Below are positions 1 through 8,623 of a stretch of DNA of 64,000 bases, piece by piece (positions within the stretch are counted from its first letter, which is position 1; every line of letters starts with the position of its first letter). The notes beneath the pieces were generated by a model. The model had not been told where the DNA came from. It did no database searches and saw only the letters and a list, made by a program, of their open reading frames with translations. A program made the translations under genes and the position numbers. Source of the stretch: Deltaproteobacteria bacterium (lineage in GTDB: Bacteria; Desulfobacterota; Desulfomonilia; UBA1062); contig JAHDOV010000010.1 in the NCBI GenBank assembly GCA_018434685.1, forward strand, positions 1 through 64,000. Direction: 5' to 3'.

Positions 1-305
1 CTTATATGACCCGCCCACTCCTGCCTCTTCTCCGATCGGCTACCCTCTTTGCGGGGTTTATCTCCCATGGCGTCCCCTCCTCGGCGGATACCATGGCATG
101 GCTAACTCAACTTGAATAGATGCGGTTTATCGGGCGGTTACACACTATTTATAATATCTATCGAAGTTATCAGAAATGAGAGAGCGGATTGATGGAGTTC
201 TCATCAGTGCATCTATGACTAGCATGCTGTTGTAGCAGGGAAAAGCATAGCACAGGGGGAAGAGTTAAGGGATGTAAAAACCGTTTAAAAATAGAATTAT
301 ATCAA

Positions 306-345
306 CAAAGTAACATTTATTTGCAAAGTAACATTTAAAATGTTA
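306..345 (+). promoter_or_regulatory. Probable operator/promoter of the AbiE-like pair
   Basis: Three copies of the half-site TAACATTT are visible: two direct copies at 311-318 and 329-336, and an inverted copy at 338-345 that makes a perfect 17-bp palindrome (329-345) with a 1-bp centre. The direct repeat CAAAGTAACATTTA recurs at 306 and 324. The block lies 29 bases before the first gene. AbiEi antitoxins are known to repress their own promoter through inverted repeats, so autoregulation is a reasonable inference. Confidence 0.55.
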
Positions 346-373
346 TCGTGCAAATTAAAGTTATCATTGAGCC

Positions 374-1363
374 ATGAAAGAGCTGTCGCAAACATTTGTA
401 GAATATGTCACTGAGGTCGCCGGCCAAACGGCAGCCTGGGGTTCACCTGTGTCCACACAACTCCCTCAATACTTGACCCAACGGTATGCCCTTTTTGAAA
501 TCGCCATCGGCCGACGATGGTTCCTTGGGATTGTTCTCGAAGACAACTCTGGATTCAGACCGACAGCGTTCGAAAAGCACGTGCGTCAAATTCTGCCCCA
601 TGCCGATAAGTTGGAGGGCTACTGCCTGATTGCCCGGGATCTGCCAGGCTACGTGCGTCAGCGACTGGTTCAGCGCAGGATCCCGTTTGTGGTTCCCGGG
701 CACCAGCTTTACTGGCCGGACCTGGGTCTTGCCGTCCAAGCCAGAAGGGCTAAGAGCGCTCAGTTGCCGATGGATACTCTGAGCCCAGCGACCCAGGCGG
801 TTCTGATCTACGCCTTAACAGGCAGTATGTCGGAACCGTTCACTCCCAAGAGCCTGGCGGAAAAGCTGGACTATACGACCATGTCCATGTCCCGCGCCCT
901 CGATGAGATAGAGGCCAACAACCTGGGACAGGTGAGGCGGCACGGTCGAACACGTCTGCTTAATTTCCCGGAGGGTCGGCAATCCCTGTGGCAGAAAGCT
1001 TTGCCGTTCATGCAAAACCCTGTTCGCGAAACAGTGCGCATCAAAGAGAGCCTGCTGGTGCCTGCCTTACGCATCGTAGCCGGGGAACTGGCTCTGGCGG
1101 ACATGAGCATGCTTGCGGCCCCCCGTGAACCGGTCTATGCGCTGGGCCGTAAGGCCTGGAAAAGGATTGCCGGGAAGGTCGAAACAATTCCTGTGGAAGA
1201 CGTAGGGACCTGCCGCGTCCAGCTATGGCGCTATGATCCGGCTCTGTTTTCAAAAGAGGGGAAAGTAGATACTTTTTCACTCTATCTCAGCCTCTACAAA
1301 GAAGATGACGAACGCATTGAATCCGCCTTGGAGGAAATGATGGGGAACGTTGCATGGTCATAG
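374..1363 (+). CDS. AbiEi-like winged-helix antitoxin/regulator (putative)
   Basis: A 329-residue soluble protein. A segment around residues 135-205 (LSPATQAVLIYAL ... FTPKSLAEKL ... MSMSRALDEIEANNL) reads as a winged helix-turn-helix of the MarR/AbiEi kind. The N-terminal third contains the phrase VPGHQLYWPDLGL, seen in regulators paired with nucleotidyltransferases. It overlaps the next gene by 10 bases, so translation is probably coupled. Palindromic half-sites just upstream suggest autorepression. In AbiE systems the first protein neutralises the second and represses the promoter; that role here is inferred from pairing and fold, not from a diagnostic motif. The start ATG has only a weak ribosome site. 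Confidence 0.6.
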   Translation: MKELSQTFVEYVTEVAGQTAAWGSPVSTQLPQYLTQRYALFEIAIGRRWFLGIVLEDNSGFRPTAFEKHVRQILPHADKLEGYCLIARDLPGYVRQRLVQRRIPFVVPGHQLYWPDLGLAVQARRAKSAQLPMDTLSPATQAVLIYALTGSMSEPFTPKSLAEKLDYTTMSMSRALDEIEANNLGQVRRHGRTRLLNFPEGRQSLWQKALPFMQNPVRETVRIKESLLVPALRIVAGELALADMSMLAAPREPVYALGRKAWKRIAGKVETIPVEDVGTCRVQLWRYDPALFSKEGKVDTFSLYLSLYKEDDERIESALEEMMGNVAWS

Positions 1364-2124
1364 GGCTGGATACGTTTGCCGCACACTTCGCGGCATACCA
1401 GGATCGCTATGTGCTTATCGGCGGTGCGGCTGCCTGGCTCATTCTGGATGCGGCGGGGATTGACCCGCGTGCCACCAAGGATCTGGATATTGTGCTTTGC
1501 CTGGAAGCGCTGGACCGAGAGTTTGTCTCTGCATTCTGGGACTTTATCCGGGCTGGTGGATATCAGATCCAGGAAAAGAGCTCAGGAGCCAAAAACTTTT
1601 ACCGTTTTCAGGGGCCATCACAGCCGGGCTATCCAATCATGCTGGAGCTGTTCTCACGGAAACCAGATGTGCTGACGATCGCGGATGAAAGTCACTTGAC
1701 TCCTATCCCTGTAGGTGAAGACATCTCCAGCCTCTCCGCCATTCTGTTGGATGATGGCTATTACACCTTTCTTCACCAGCACAAACGTGAAATCGGGGGT
1801 GTTTCCATCGTCGCCGAAGAATGCCTGATCCCACTCAAGGCAAGGGCGTGGTTGGACTTGACCCGGCGCAAGGCTGCCGGAGGAAGTGCTGACAGCCGGA
1901 ATATAAAAAAGCATAGAAACGATGTCCTGCGTCTTTATCAGGTTCTTGATCCAGCGCTCCGTCTTGATTTGCCTGAGACCATCCGAAAGGACCTGGCTGA
2001 ATTCCTGCAGGCAGTTGAGCCAGAGCTGGACCAGCATCAACTGAGACAGTTGGGTATCCAAGGCATTGGTGCAGCTGAGGTATTCCAGACATTAAGGTCT
2101 GTTTACGGAATCACAAAAGCGTAA
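1354..2124 (+). CDS. AbiEii-like nucleotidyltransferase toxin (putative)
   Basis: A 256-residue protein with the nucleotidyltransferase-fold signature near its N-terminus: glycine pair GGAAAW at about residue 23, then the acidic pair in TKDLDIVL about 20 residues later. AbiEii-type toxins of type IV toxin-antitoxin systems carry this motif and transfer nucleotides to RNA targets; phage defence by abortive infection is the known role of the family. It overlaps the upstream regulator gene by 10 bases. The pair lies beside a tRNA gene, a usual site for islands. A nucleotidyltransferase without toxin activity remains possible. Confidence 0.65.
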   Translation: MVIGLDTFAAHFAAYQDRYVLIGGAAAWLILDAAGIDPRATKDLDIVLCLEALDREFVSAFWDFIRAGGYQIQEKSSGAKNFYRFQGPSQPGYPIMLELFSRKPDVLTIADESHLTPIPVGEDISSLSAILLDDGYYTFLHQHKREIGGVSIVAEECLIPLKARAWLDLTRRKAAGGSADSRNIKKHRNDVLRLYQVLDPALRLDLPETIRKDLAEFLQAVEPELDQHQLRQLGIQGIGAAEVFQTLRSVYGITKA

Positions 2125-2141
2125 CCCGAGCCTTTCTAGAA

Positions 2142-2432
2142 TCAAGGGGACATCAACGTCTTTATGGAGTCCTTCTCTCCTTTTGTGACGAGGTCATGGG
2201 TTCGTATTTCAATGACCCTGTTATCATTGCCCTTAGGAAGTGGTATTCTTGGAACTCTCTGGCCTGATTGTATTCTGGCCCAGTAGCCACGAGACGGGCG
2301 AGGAATATTATTCTTCTTGCAAATTTTGGCAAGCCAGACATCTGAGAACCCGTATTTTTTGGCAAGCTTAACAATCGGCTACGACCAGATCTGTTTGTAG
2401 AGTTCTTTCCGGTTCAGTTTTATAATGCCCAT
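2142..2432 (-). pseudogene. Small DNA-binding-like protein gene interrupted by an amber codon
   Basis: Reading leftward from an ATG at 2432 gives a 96-codon frame with one internal stop: TAG at codon 18 (2379-2381). Before it reads RKELYKQIWS; after it reads PIVKLAKKYGFSDVWLAKIC and then NNIPRPSRGYWARI. This matches a widespread family whose members contain a segment like LYxxVWS-P-VxLAK-YG-SDVxLAK-CRK--IP-P-RGYWA, a helix-turn-helix-like region. The amber codon falls where relatives have Lys or Glu, one base change away. The frame also ends earlier than most family members. No function is claimed; it is most likely a decaying remnant. Confidence 0.7.
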
Positions 2433-2560
2433 ATTGGGTATATAATAAGTTATATCGATCAGTTCCAAGATTAAAGCATGATAAAATCAGGTAGTGCGAA
2501 AATGGGGACAATGAGGGGACAAATATGGCTGATTGGTTTTAATGTGGAACATGGAAAAAC

Positions 2561-2657
2561 TGGCGGAAGCGCATGGGAATCGAACCCACCAAGGACGCTC
2601 GTCGCACCCCACACCGGATTTGAAGTCCGGGGAACCCACCAGGACCCGTCCGCTTCC
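2561..2657 (-). tRNA. selC: tRNA-Sec (selenocysteine, anticodon UCA)
   Basis: A 97-nt tRNA with the features of selenocysteine tRNA: it begins GGAAGCG, the anticodon loop reads CTTCAAA inside a CCGGA/TCCGG stem (anticodon TCA, reading UGA), it has a long variable arm, the T arm reads GTGGG-TTCGATT-CCCAT, and the 3' end is GCGCTTCC-G-CCA with CCA encoded. Acceptor pairing is 7 bp, with a G-G opposition at the eighth pair where E. coli selC has a pair. It predicts co-translational Sec insertion, but selA, selB and selD are not in this window. Confidence 0.95.
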
Positions 2658-2665
2658 ACTCGTGG

Positions 2666-2695
2666 TTCATAGCACATTCCTTTATCAAAGATCAA
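2666..2695 (-). promoter_or_regulatory. Possible sigma-70 promoter of tRNA-Sec
   Basis: On the minus strand TTGATC (2690-2695) and TATGAA (2666-2671) are separated by 18 bases and end 8 bases before the mature tRNA 5' end, a normal position for a tRNA promoter. This is judged by eye from consensus only. Confidence 0.35.
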
Positions 2696-3087
2696 ACAGT
2701 GAGTTTTAAGACTTCGCGCCATAATACTCCAGTGTATAAGAGTCACAAAGGGAGATGAACGGGAAGGGTGGTGGTGGCGGCGTGGTGGGATTGTCCGGGA
2801 ATGAACACCCGGGGAATCCCATTATTGAGGCGGCGTGTCATGGATGGCTGCGTGGGGGGGGATTACTTCGCCGGAGCAGGGGCTATCTCTTGAAGAAGGC
2901 GCTGTGTTTGCGAGTGTGCATGACCTCGTTGCCGGGACTATGGCACTCCCATGTTCCGGGTTGGTGGCCCTCCTGGCTAATTCCGGTGCCCGGCTATTCA
3001 TGCAGGCGGTGTTGATCAGCGCAATCATCTGATATAATAACCTTTCTATCTTGACAGATGCTGTGATTTGATGTCTTTGTTCAGGGT
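2696..3087. other. Intergenic stretch without a recognisable gene
   Basis: About 390 bases between the tRNA-Sec gene and the TonB-like gene. It is G-rich, with runs of G around 2765-2785 and 2850-2860. The short open frames here (for example 2755-3015 and 2835-3032 on plus) have no recognisable protein character. The last ~60 bases are AT-richer and may hold the promoter of the downstream gene. Confidence 0.5.
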
Positions 3088-3600
3088 ATGACAACAAGAC
3101 TGTTTGTGTGCATTGCCGTCTCGACCTGTATTCATGCCCTGGTGATCATACAGCCCTGGCATATCCTTGGTGCCTCGGGCATGGTCGAAAGCCCGGATGT
3201 GGCGGTGCCGGTGCGTCTTGTGGAGGAGAAACAGCCTGAGGAATCTCTGAGAGATGTCGCTCAGGAACTGGACACAGAGGAAGAGGGGATCTCCTTCGAG
3301 GTCGAGGGGGTGGTGAGCGCCGATTACCTCGACCAGCTCAAGGTGAAGATATTCGACGCCTGGGAATATCCTGCAGACGCCATCGAAAAGGCATACGAGG
3401 GTACGGTGAAGATCTCCTTTGTTCTCGATGCATCGGGGAGACTCGTGGAGATCGGTGTGCTGTCCAGTTCCGGTCACTACAGTCTTGATACGGCTGCCAT
3501 GGCTGCCATCGAGCTGGCAAACCCCTTCGGGCCGTTCACGGAGGATATCGCCGGCCAGTCATTGAAGATCACCGGTAATTTCTGCTACCTGCTTGATTGA
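3088..3600 (+). CDS. TonB-like energy-transducer C-terminal domain protein
   Basis: 170 residues. An N-terminal hydrophobic segment (about residues 5-30) is followed by an acidic linker and then a TonB C-terminal-type domain from about residue 95, with the phrase YEGTVKISFVLDASGRLVEIGVLSSSGHYSLDTAA split across its beta strands. TonB proteins use inner-membrane energy (ExbB/ExbD) to power outer-membrane transport, or serve in related cell-envelope roles. No exbB/exbD or receptor gene lies nearby, the proline-rich spacer of true TonB is missing, and the protein is short, so an envelope role other than iron uptake is possible. Confidence 0.7.
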   Translation: MTTRLFVCIAVSTCIHALVIIQPWHILGASGMVESPDVAVPVRLVEEKQPEESLRDVAQELDTEEEGISFEVEGVVSADYLDQLKVKIFDAWEYPADAIEKAYEGTVKISFVLDASGRLVEIGVLSSSGHYSLDTAAMAAIELANPFGPFTEDIAGQSLKITGNFCYLLD

Positions 3601-3732
3601 GTACCCGGTGCGTTCCTGCATGCGCGCCGGTTTGCGGATGATGCCGGCTGCAGCATTCCCTGGAGGGGCTCGGGCGATCAGGAGCTCTCCTTAGATCTTG
3701 CATATATTTTCCCATGGGGTTAGAAGAGATCC

Positions 3733-4506
3733 ATGCGATTTCTGCTTACCAATGATGACGGAATATATGCGCAGGGGCTTGCTGCAATAAAGCAGACCCT
3801 GGAGAGTGTGGGCGATGTTGTGGTCATCGCGCCGGTTACCGAGCAGTCTGCTGTGGGACACACCATCACCATCTCCGATCCCCTCAAGGTAATACCCATA
3901 CACCGGGGCGGGGAATTCTACGGATACGGCATCACGGGTTCGCCGGCCGACTGTGTGAAACTTGGCATCTCCTGTATCTTGGACGAGCCTCCCGATGTTG
4001 TGGTCTCGGGGATCAACAAGGGGGAGAACGTGGGCATAAATGTCCTGTATTCCGGCACGGTCTCGGCTGCAACCGAGGCGTTGATCCTGGGATATACGGG
4101 CCTTGCCCTTTCGGTGGATAATTACCTCGATCCGGATTATGTTGCTGCGAGTGTATACGGGGCTCGTCTCGCCTCCCAGCTCGCCTGCCTGAAAGAACCG
4201 CTGCCGTTCGCGCTCAATGTGAATTGCCCCTCGATCCCGCTCAACGAGATCCGGGGCGTCAGGCTCACCCGCCAGGGCGATTCCCGGATCGTGGACAAGT
4301 TCGTGAAGAGGGAGAACCCGCGCGGAACCACCTACTACTGGCAGGCGGGCATGACCAAGGTTGTGGACTATGCGGAAGACACCGATGCCGTGTGCCTGAA
4401 GAACAGGATGATATCCATCACCCCCATATACTACAAGCTCGGGTATAACCACGATCGCGGTATGCTCGACGGGATCGACCTGGAGGGCCTGCTCCGTGGA
4501 GATTGA
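3733..4506 (+). CDS. surE: 5'-nucleotidase SurE
   Basis: 257 residues, the normal length for SurE, a metal-dependent nucleoside-5'-monophosphate phosphatase linked to stationary-phase survival. The N-terminal metal-binding motif LLTNDDGIYAQGL is at residues 4-16. The second signature, VVSGINKGENVGINVLYSG, follows near residue 95, and the SAVGHTIT segment near residue 40. It opens a tight plus-strand cluster and its 3' end overlaps rnc by 11 bases, so surE and rnc are likely co-translated. Confidence 0.95.
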   Translation: MRFLLTNDDGIYAQGLAAIKQTLESVGDVVVIAPVTEQSAVGHTITISDPLKVIPIHRGGEFYGYGITGSPADCVKLGISCILDEPPDVVVSGINKGENVGINVLYSGTVSAATEALILGYTGLALSVDNYLDPDYVAASVYGARLASQLACLKEPLPFALNVNCPSIPLNEIRGVRLTRQGDSRIVDKFVKRENPRGTTYYWQAGMTKVVDYAEDTDAVCLKNRMISITPIYYKLGYNHDRGMLDGIDLEGLLRGD

Positions 4507-5188
4507 GGTCCTCGAGAGGAACATCGGATACACCTTCAGGGACAAGAATCTGTTATATGAGGCACTCACGCACACTACCTACACAAACGAGCACAAGGAT
4601 TCCTCCATCGGCGACAACCAGAGACTGGAGTTTCTCGGCGACTCGGTCGTGAACGTGATCATAGCACGGGAGCTGTTCGGGCAGTTTCCCGGGGACAAGG
4701 AGGGGGCGCTGACGAAAAAGCGGGCCGAGGTTATCAGTGAGGCTGCCCTGGCCCGGATTGCCAGCCATCTCTGCCTCGGGACGTACCTGCGGCTCGGCCG
4801 GGGTGAGGACATGGACGGAGGCAGGGAGAAGCCCTCTCTCCTCGCAGATGCCTATGAGGCCCTTGTCGGGGCGATTCTCCTCGACAGTTCCTACGATAGT
4901 GTCTCTGCTGTCGTTCGGAAGCACTTCGAGTCTGCGCTTGGTTCTTTAGAGCATATCTCGATAACGGATTACAAGAGTACGCTCCTGGAGTTCTGCCAGT
5001 CGCAGTACCGGTGCATGCCGAAGATTACCGTGATCGACGAGATAGGTCCGGAACACGAAAAAGAGTTTGTGGTAAATATTCAATTGAGTGGTAAGATAGT
5101 AGGCCAGGGACGAGGTAAGAACAAGAAACAGGCCGCTCAGATGGCATGCAAGGAGGCATTGCGATTGCTGGATTATCCCCTGTTGTAG
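4496..5188 (+). CDS. rnc: Ribonuclease III
   Basis: 230 residues. The RNase III catalytic domain (1-155) carries the signature NQRLEFLGDSV with the catalytic acidic residues, and DAYEALVGAI further on. A double-stranded RNA-binding domain follows (about 158-228, ending KNKKQAAQMACKEAL). It cleaves double-stranded RNA in rRNA processing and mRNA turnover. The start is a GTG inside the end of surE (11-base overlap). The 3' end overlaps the radical SAM gene by 43 bases, suggesting strict co-expression. Confidence 0.96.
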   Translation: MEIEVLERNIGYTFRDKNLLYEALTHTTYTNEHKDSSIGDNQRLEFLGDSVVNVIIARELFGQFPGDKEGALTKKRAEVISEAALARIASHLCLGTYLRLGRGEDMDGGREKPSLLADAYEALVGAILLDSSYDSVSAVVRKHFESALGSLEHISITDYKSTLLEFCQSQYRCMPKITVIDEIGPEHEKEFVVNIQLSGKIVGQGRGKNKKQAAQMACKEALRLLDYPLL

Positions 5189-6189
5189 TACCCGTATTTG
5201 TGTCCAATATCGGGTGTCCTCACCGGTGCATCTTCTGCGATCAGCGGCAGTTCTCCGAGCCGGTCCCGCCTGAGGATGTGCCCGGCGTTGTCACTGACTT
5301 CATCGCCTCCTGCGACCGTGCCGACGAGCGCCACAGGCTGATTGCCTTTTATGGGGGCACCTTCACCGGTATAGCCGACGATCTCCTCGAGAGGTACCTG
5401 GACGCAGCATCCCTGCTCGTGAAACAGGGGATAGTGCATGGGATCAAGGCCTCCACGAGGCCCGACATGGTATCCTCCGAGATGCTCGCACGGCTCAAGC
5501 GCGCAGGCTTTGTCGAGCTGGAGCTCGGGGCCCAGTCAATGGACGACAGGGTCCTGGCGGCATCCATGAGGGGCCATTGTGCCGACGATACCGTGAAAGC
5601 TGCCCGCCTGGTCAGGGATGCGGGGCTGCAGCTCGTCATCCAGATCATGCCGGGGCTGCCGGGCGAGGACCGGCAGAGTTTCCGCAGGACCGTCGATGCG
5701 GTAGCGGCACTCGATCCTGACAGCGCCCGGATATACCCCACGGTGGTCATCTGCGGGACTGCGCTCGAGGAGCTTTATCGAACGGGTGAGTACATCCCGC
5801 TGGATCTCGATGAGGCAGTGAGTCGCAGCCTGTTTGCCTATATCAGGCTCACGAACAACGGGTGCCGGGTCCTCCGGATGGGGCTGCCCCCCTCCCGGGA
5901 CCTCAGGGTTGCGGCAGGGCCCTACCATGCCTCGTTCGGTTTTCTCGTCAAGGCCCGGGCTTACCGGATCATGGCACAGAGGCTCATGGACGAGGCGGGC
6001 AGGGATGTGCAGTTGCTCGTGCACTCCAGGGATGTCCCGGAACTTGTGGGGTACCACAGAGAGAATATTAATGATTTATGCTTTGCATACAGTTTTGACG
6101 ATAGGTTACCGAGGGGATATTTACGGGCGAAAGGTTTGACAGAAAGGGGTTGTGTACAACTTAAGGATATTATAGAGTATATTTTATGA
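5146..6189 (+). CDS. Radical SAM protein, Elp3-like family
   Basis: 347 residues with the [4Fe-4S]/SAM triad CPHRCIFC near residue 24 and GGTFTG near residue 70, as in the Elp3/YhcC-like branch of radical SAM enzymes. It lacks the C-terminal acetyltransferase domain of true Elp3. Genes of this family often sit beside rnc in other bacteria, which hints at an RNA-modification role, but the substrate is unknown. The ATG at 5146 lies inside rnc; an AAGGAGG 4 bases later leaves open a non-ATG start slightly downstream. It ends with an ATGA overlap with the HDOD kinase. Confidence 0.8.
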   Translation: MQGGIAIAGLSPVVVPVFVSNIGCPHRCIFCDQRQFSEPVPPEDVPGVVTDFIASCDRADERHRLIAFYGGTFTGIADDLLERYLDAASLLVKQGIVHGIKASTRPDMVSSEMLARLKRAGFVELELGAQSMDDRVLAASMRGHCADDTVKAARLVRDAGLQLVIQIMPGLPGEDRQSFRRTVDAVAALDPDSARIYPTVVICGTALEELYRTGEYIPLDLDEAVSRSLFAYIRLTNNGCRVLRMGLPPSRDLRVAAGPYHASFGFLVKARAYRIMAQRLMDEAGRDVQLLVHSRDVPELVGYHRENINDLCFAYSFDDRLPRGYLRAKGLTERGCVQLKDIIEYIL

Positions 6190-8621
6190 GATCAGATATC
6201 GTTGATGTAAGGTCTGTGCCTGTTCTTCCCGAACTCGCGGATCATGTGATCAGAATGGCCCTGGAGGAGGATGTCTCGGTAGCGAGGCTTGCCGGTCTTA
6301 TCGAGAAGGATCAGGCGCTTACCGCTCGGATACTTTCAGTAGCGAATTCAAGTTATTATAAACGATCACGGGATATCTGCACCGTCCGTGACGCCGTGGT
6401 CGTGATCGGGATCGACTCGGTACGTACGCTGGCGTTGGGCGTTTCCGTCCTCGATATATTCCCCACGGAAAAGGACACCGGCCTTGATTACAAGGATTTC
6501 TGGCGGCACTGCATGGCCTGCGGACTCTTTGCCGAGGCACTGATGGAATCCACATCAAGAGAGCTTTCAGCCAAGGCGTTCTGCGCGGGTCTGCTCCACG
6601 ATATCGGCAAGCTTGTGCTCGACCGGATGCACCCCCATGACTACGCCCGCGTGCTCCAGGAGGCCCGGGAGGGGATCAGGCCGCTCATGGAGATCGAGGA
6701 GGAGCACCTCGGAACCAACCACGCCGAGATCGGCCGCGATGTGCTGGCATACTGGAAACTGCCGCAGGTGTACCAGGAGGGTATCTGGTGCCACCACGGC
6801 CCGGTGAAGGTGACCGGGGATGAACAGTACCGGATATCGGGGATCGTTCACATTGCAAACATCCTTGCCCACATGACCTGTGAGGGCGCATCCGGGAACA
6901 ACTACCCGCAGGAGGTCTCGAGTCCTCTTCTCAAACAGTTCGGCATCCAGGCGGAGCTCCTCGACAGGCTCATAGAGAAGGTGCCCAGGCAGGTCGACAG
7001 CATATGCGAAGAGATCGGGATCGGAAAGCCCTCCGAGGGCCTGTTCGGCATCGTGAACATGGCAAACGCGAGGCTGGCGGATATCTCGCTGAGACTCCAG
7101 CAGAATATTGTCGAGGTGAGCCTTGCCAGGAGACGTACCGAGATACTGATACAGCTGCTCACTACTCTCAACGATGCATCGAAGATCCCGGAAGTGCTCG
7201 AGAAAGCCGCGCAGAATCTTTTTGAAGCTCAGCTCATCAGCCGGTTTCTCGGCGGACTGAAGCTGGGGAAGCTCAACCTCGTGTATGAGATCGTCAAAGG
7301 CGCTGCACCGAAGGTTGCCAGGGTCGGGGGCGAAGACCTCAAGTCCATGATCCTTTCCCACAATTACACGGTGGGCATGATGCTGCCCTCTGGTGTGTTC
7401 GTGTATCTGGAGATCGAGGACCATGACCTCGGGGATGACCAGGAGTTCATCTCGTCCGTGATCGGCGCCGTCTCTTCCTCACTGAGACGGGCCCATGCCG
7501 AGAATGCGGTCCTCGAGGAGAAGGCCGTGCTGAGGAATGCCCTCAAGAGTGCATCACAGGAAAAGCACAACGCCGAGGAGATGCTGCGGCTCAACCAGGA
7601 GCTCATGGATGCATCGACGTTCGGGCTGTGTCTTGTCGACGAGGCGAACCGCGTGCGGCTGGAGAATGAAATGTCGTGTCAGATACGCACTGTCCTGGAT
7701 ATTGCCGGGGATGATATTCTCCAGGCACTGGAGAATGAACCCTCTGCGTCTCGCCAGGAACTGAAATCATTGATTGCATCGCGGTCTGCCGGGAGCATCG
7801 AGCTGCACGGCAAAGCCCGCACCTTCCGTGTGGAGACGCGGCCGATACAGGTGAACAACTGGATGCTGGTCATGGTCCGGGACATCACCGACGAGCTCGA
7901 GCAGCAGAAAAGGAGACTCGCGTATGCAAAGATGTCCGTGGTGGGAAGCCTGGCTGCATCCATGGCCCACAACATGAAGAGTCCCCTGGGCGCCATCCAG
8001 GGGTTTGGGAGCATCATCAGGGACGACTTGAACCAGAACGCCATCCAGGTCATGCGCGGTGACCATCCCGACCAGGATTTTCGCGACATGATAGACAACA
8101 TCATTACCGCATCCGAGAATGTGCTGAAGATTGTCAATCAGCTCCTCAACTTTACGAGAAAGTGGGAGAGCCCCGAGGGCGAGATCGATCTCGAGGGATT
8201 CATCGGGGGGATCACCCAGATCGTTTCTTCGCAGGCCGCCTCGGCAGGGGTCGTGCTGATGAATGCGATAGAAGCAGGCAGTGTGCGGATCAAGGCCGAG
8301 GCCATGGAACAGGTGCTCATCAATCTGCTGATCAATGCCATCAAGGCCTCTTCCCGGGGTGCGGAGGTGGAAATACGGGCCTCTCGAAGTGAGGAGGGCA
8401 TCACGTTCAGGGTCGTGGACCACGGCATCGGGATGAGAGAGGAACAGATCGAGAAGATATTCGATCCGCTGTACACTGCCTGGCCGTTAAAGACAGGCAT
8501 GGGTCTCGGGCTTTCCCTGGCAAAGGATATCATAGATTCAATGGGCGGCAGGATAGACGTAACATCGAAGCCGGGAGAAGGTTCCATATTTACAGTTTGG
8601 ATACCAGAAGGTAAGGGATAG
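6186..8621 (+). CDS. HDOD-domain sensor histidine kinase
   Basis: 811 residues in three parts. An HDOD domain (about 8-210) contains LLHDIGKL but is of the output class usually without phosphodiesterase activity. The middle (about 310-560) looks like a GAF-type region followed by a PAS-type sensor. A C-terminal kinase has phospho-acceptor His595 in MAHNMKSPLG, an N box LLINAIKAS, and glycine boxes MGLGLSLAKD. It is probably cytoplasmic, with no membrane segment seen. It starts by ATGA overlap with the radical SAM gene and is followed 2 bases later by a REC-PAS kinase, so the two likely form one phosphorelay. The signal is unknown. Confidence 0.88.
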   Translation: MRSDIVDVRSVPVLPELADHVIRMALEEDVSVARLAGLIEKDQALTARILSVANSSYYKRSRDICTVRDAVVVIGIDSVRTLALGVSVLDIFPTEKDTGLDYKDFWRHCMACGLFAEALMESTSRELSAKAFCAGLLHDIGKLVLDRMHPHDYARVLQEAREGIRPLMEIEEEHLGTNHAEIGRDVLAYWKLPQVYQEGIWCHHGPVKVTGDEQYRISGIVHIANILAHMTCEGASGNNYPQEVSSPLLKQFGIQAELLDRLIEKVPRQVDSICEEIGIGKPSEGLFGIVNMANARLADISLRLQQNIVEVSLARRRTEILIQLLTTLNDASKIPEVLEKAAQNLFEAQLISRFLGGLKLGKLNLVYEIVKGAAPKVARVGGEDLKSMILSHNYTVGMMLPSGVFVYLEIEDHDLGDDQEFISSVIGAVSSSLRRAHAENAVLEEKAVLRNALKSASQEKHNAEEMLRLNQELMDASTFGLCLVDEANRVRLENEMSCQIRTVLDIAGDDILQALENEPSASRQELKSLIASRSAGSIELHGKARTFRVETRPIQVNNWMLVMVRDITDELEQQKRRLAYAKMSVVGSLAASMAHNMKSPLGAIQGFGSIIRDDLNQNAIQVMRGDHPDQDFRDMIDNIITASENVLKIVNQLLNFTRKWESPEGEIDLEGFIGGITQIVSSQAASAGVVLMNAIEAGSVRIKAEAMEQVLINLLINAIKASSRGAEVEIRASRSEEGITFRVVDHGIGMREEQIEKIFDPLYTAWPLKTGMGLGLSLAKDIIDSMGGRIDVTSKPGEGSIFTVWIPEGKG

Positions 8622-8623
8622 TC

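Noticed and set aside
3-119. A 38-codon open frame at the left edge ending TAG at 117-119
   Set aside because: It could be the tail of a gene lying outside the window, but it is too short to support a call.
2379-2381. Pyrrolysine reading of the TAG in the broken gene
   Set aside because: One TAG in a degraded frame, with no pylT or pylS in the window, is explained more simply by inactivation.
2755-3032. Open frames on plus (2755-3015 and 2835-3032)
   Set aside because: Low-complexity Gly/Arg-rich text, no ribosome site and no family resemblance.
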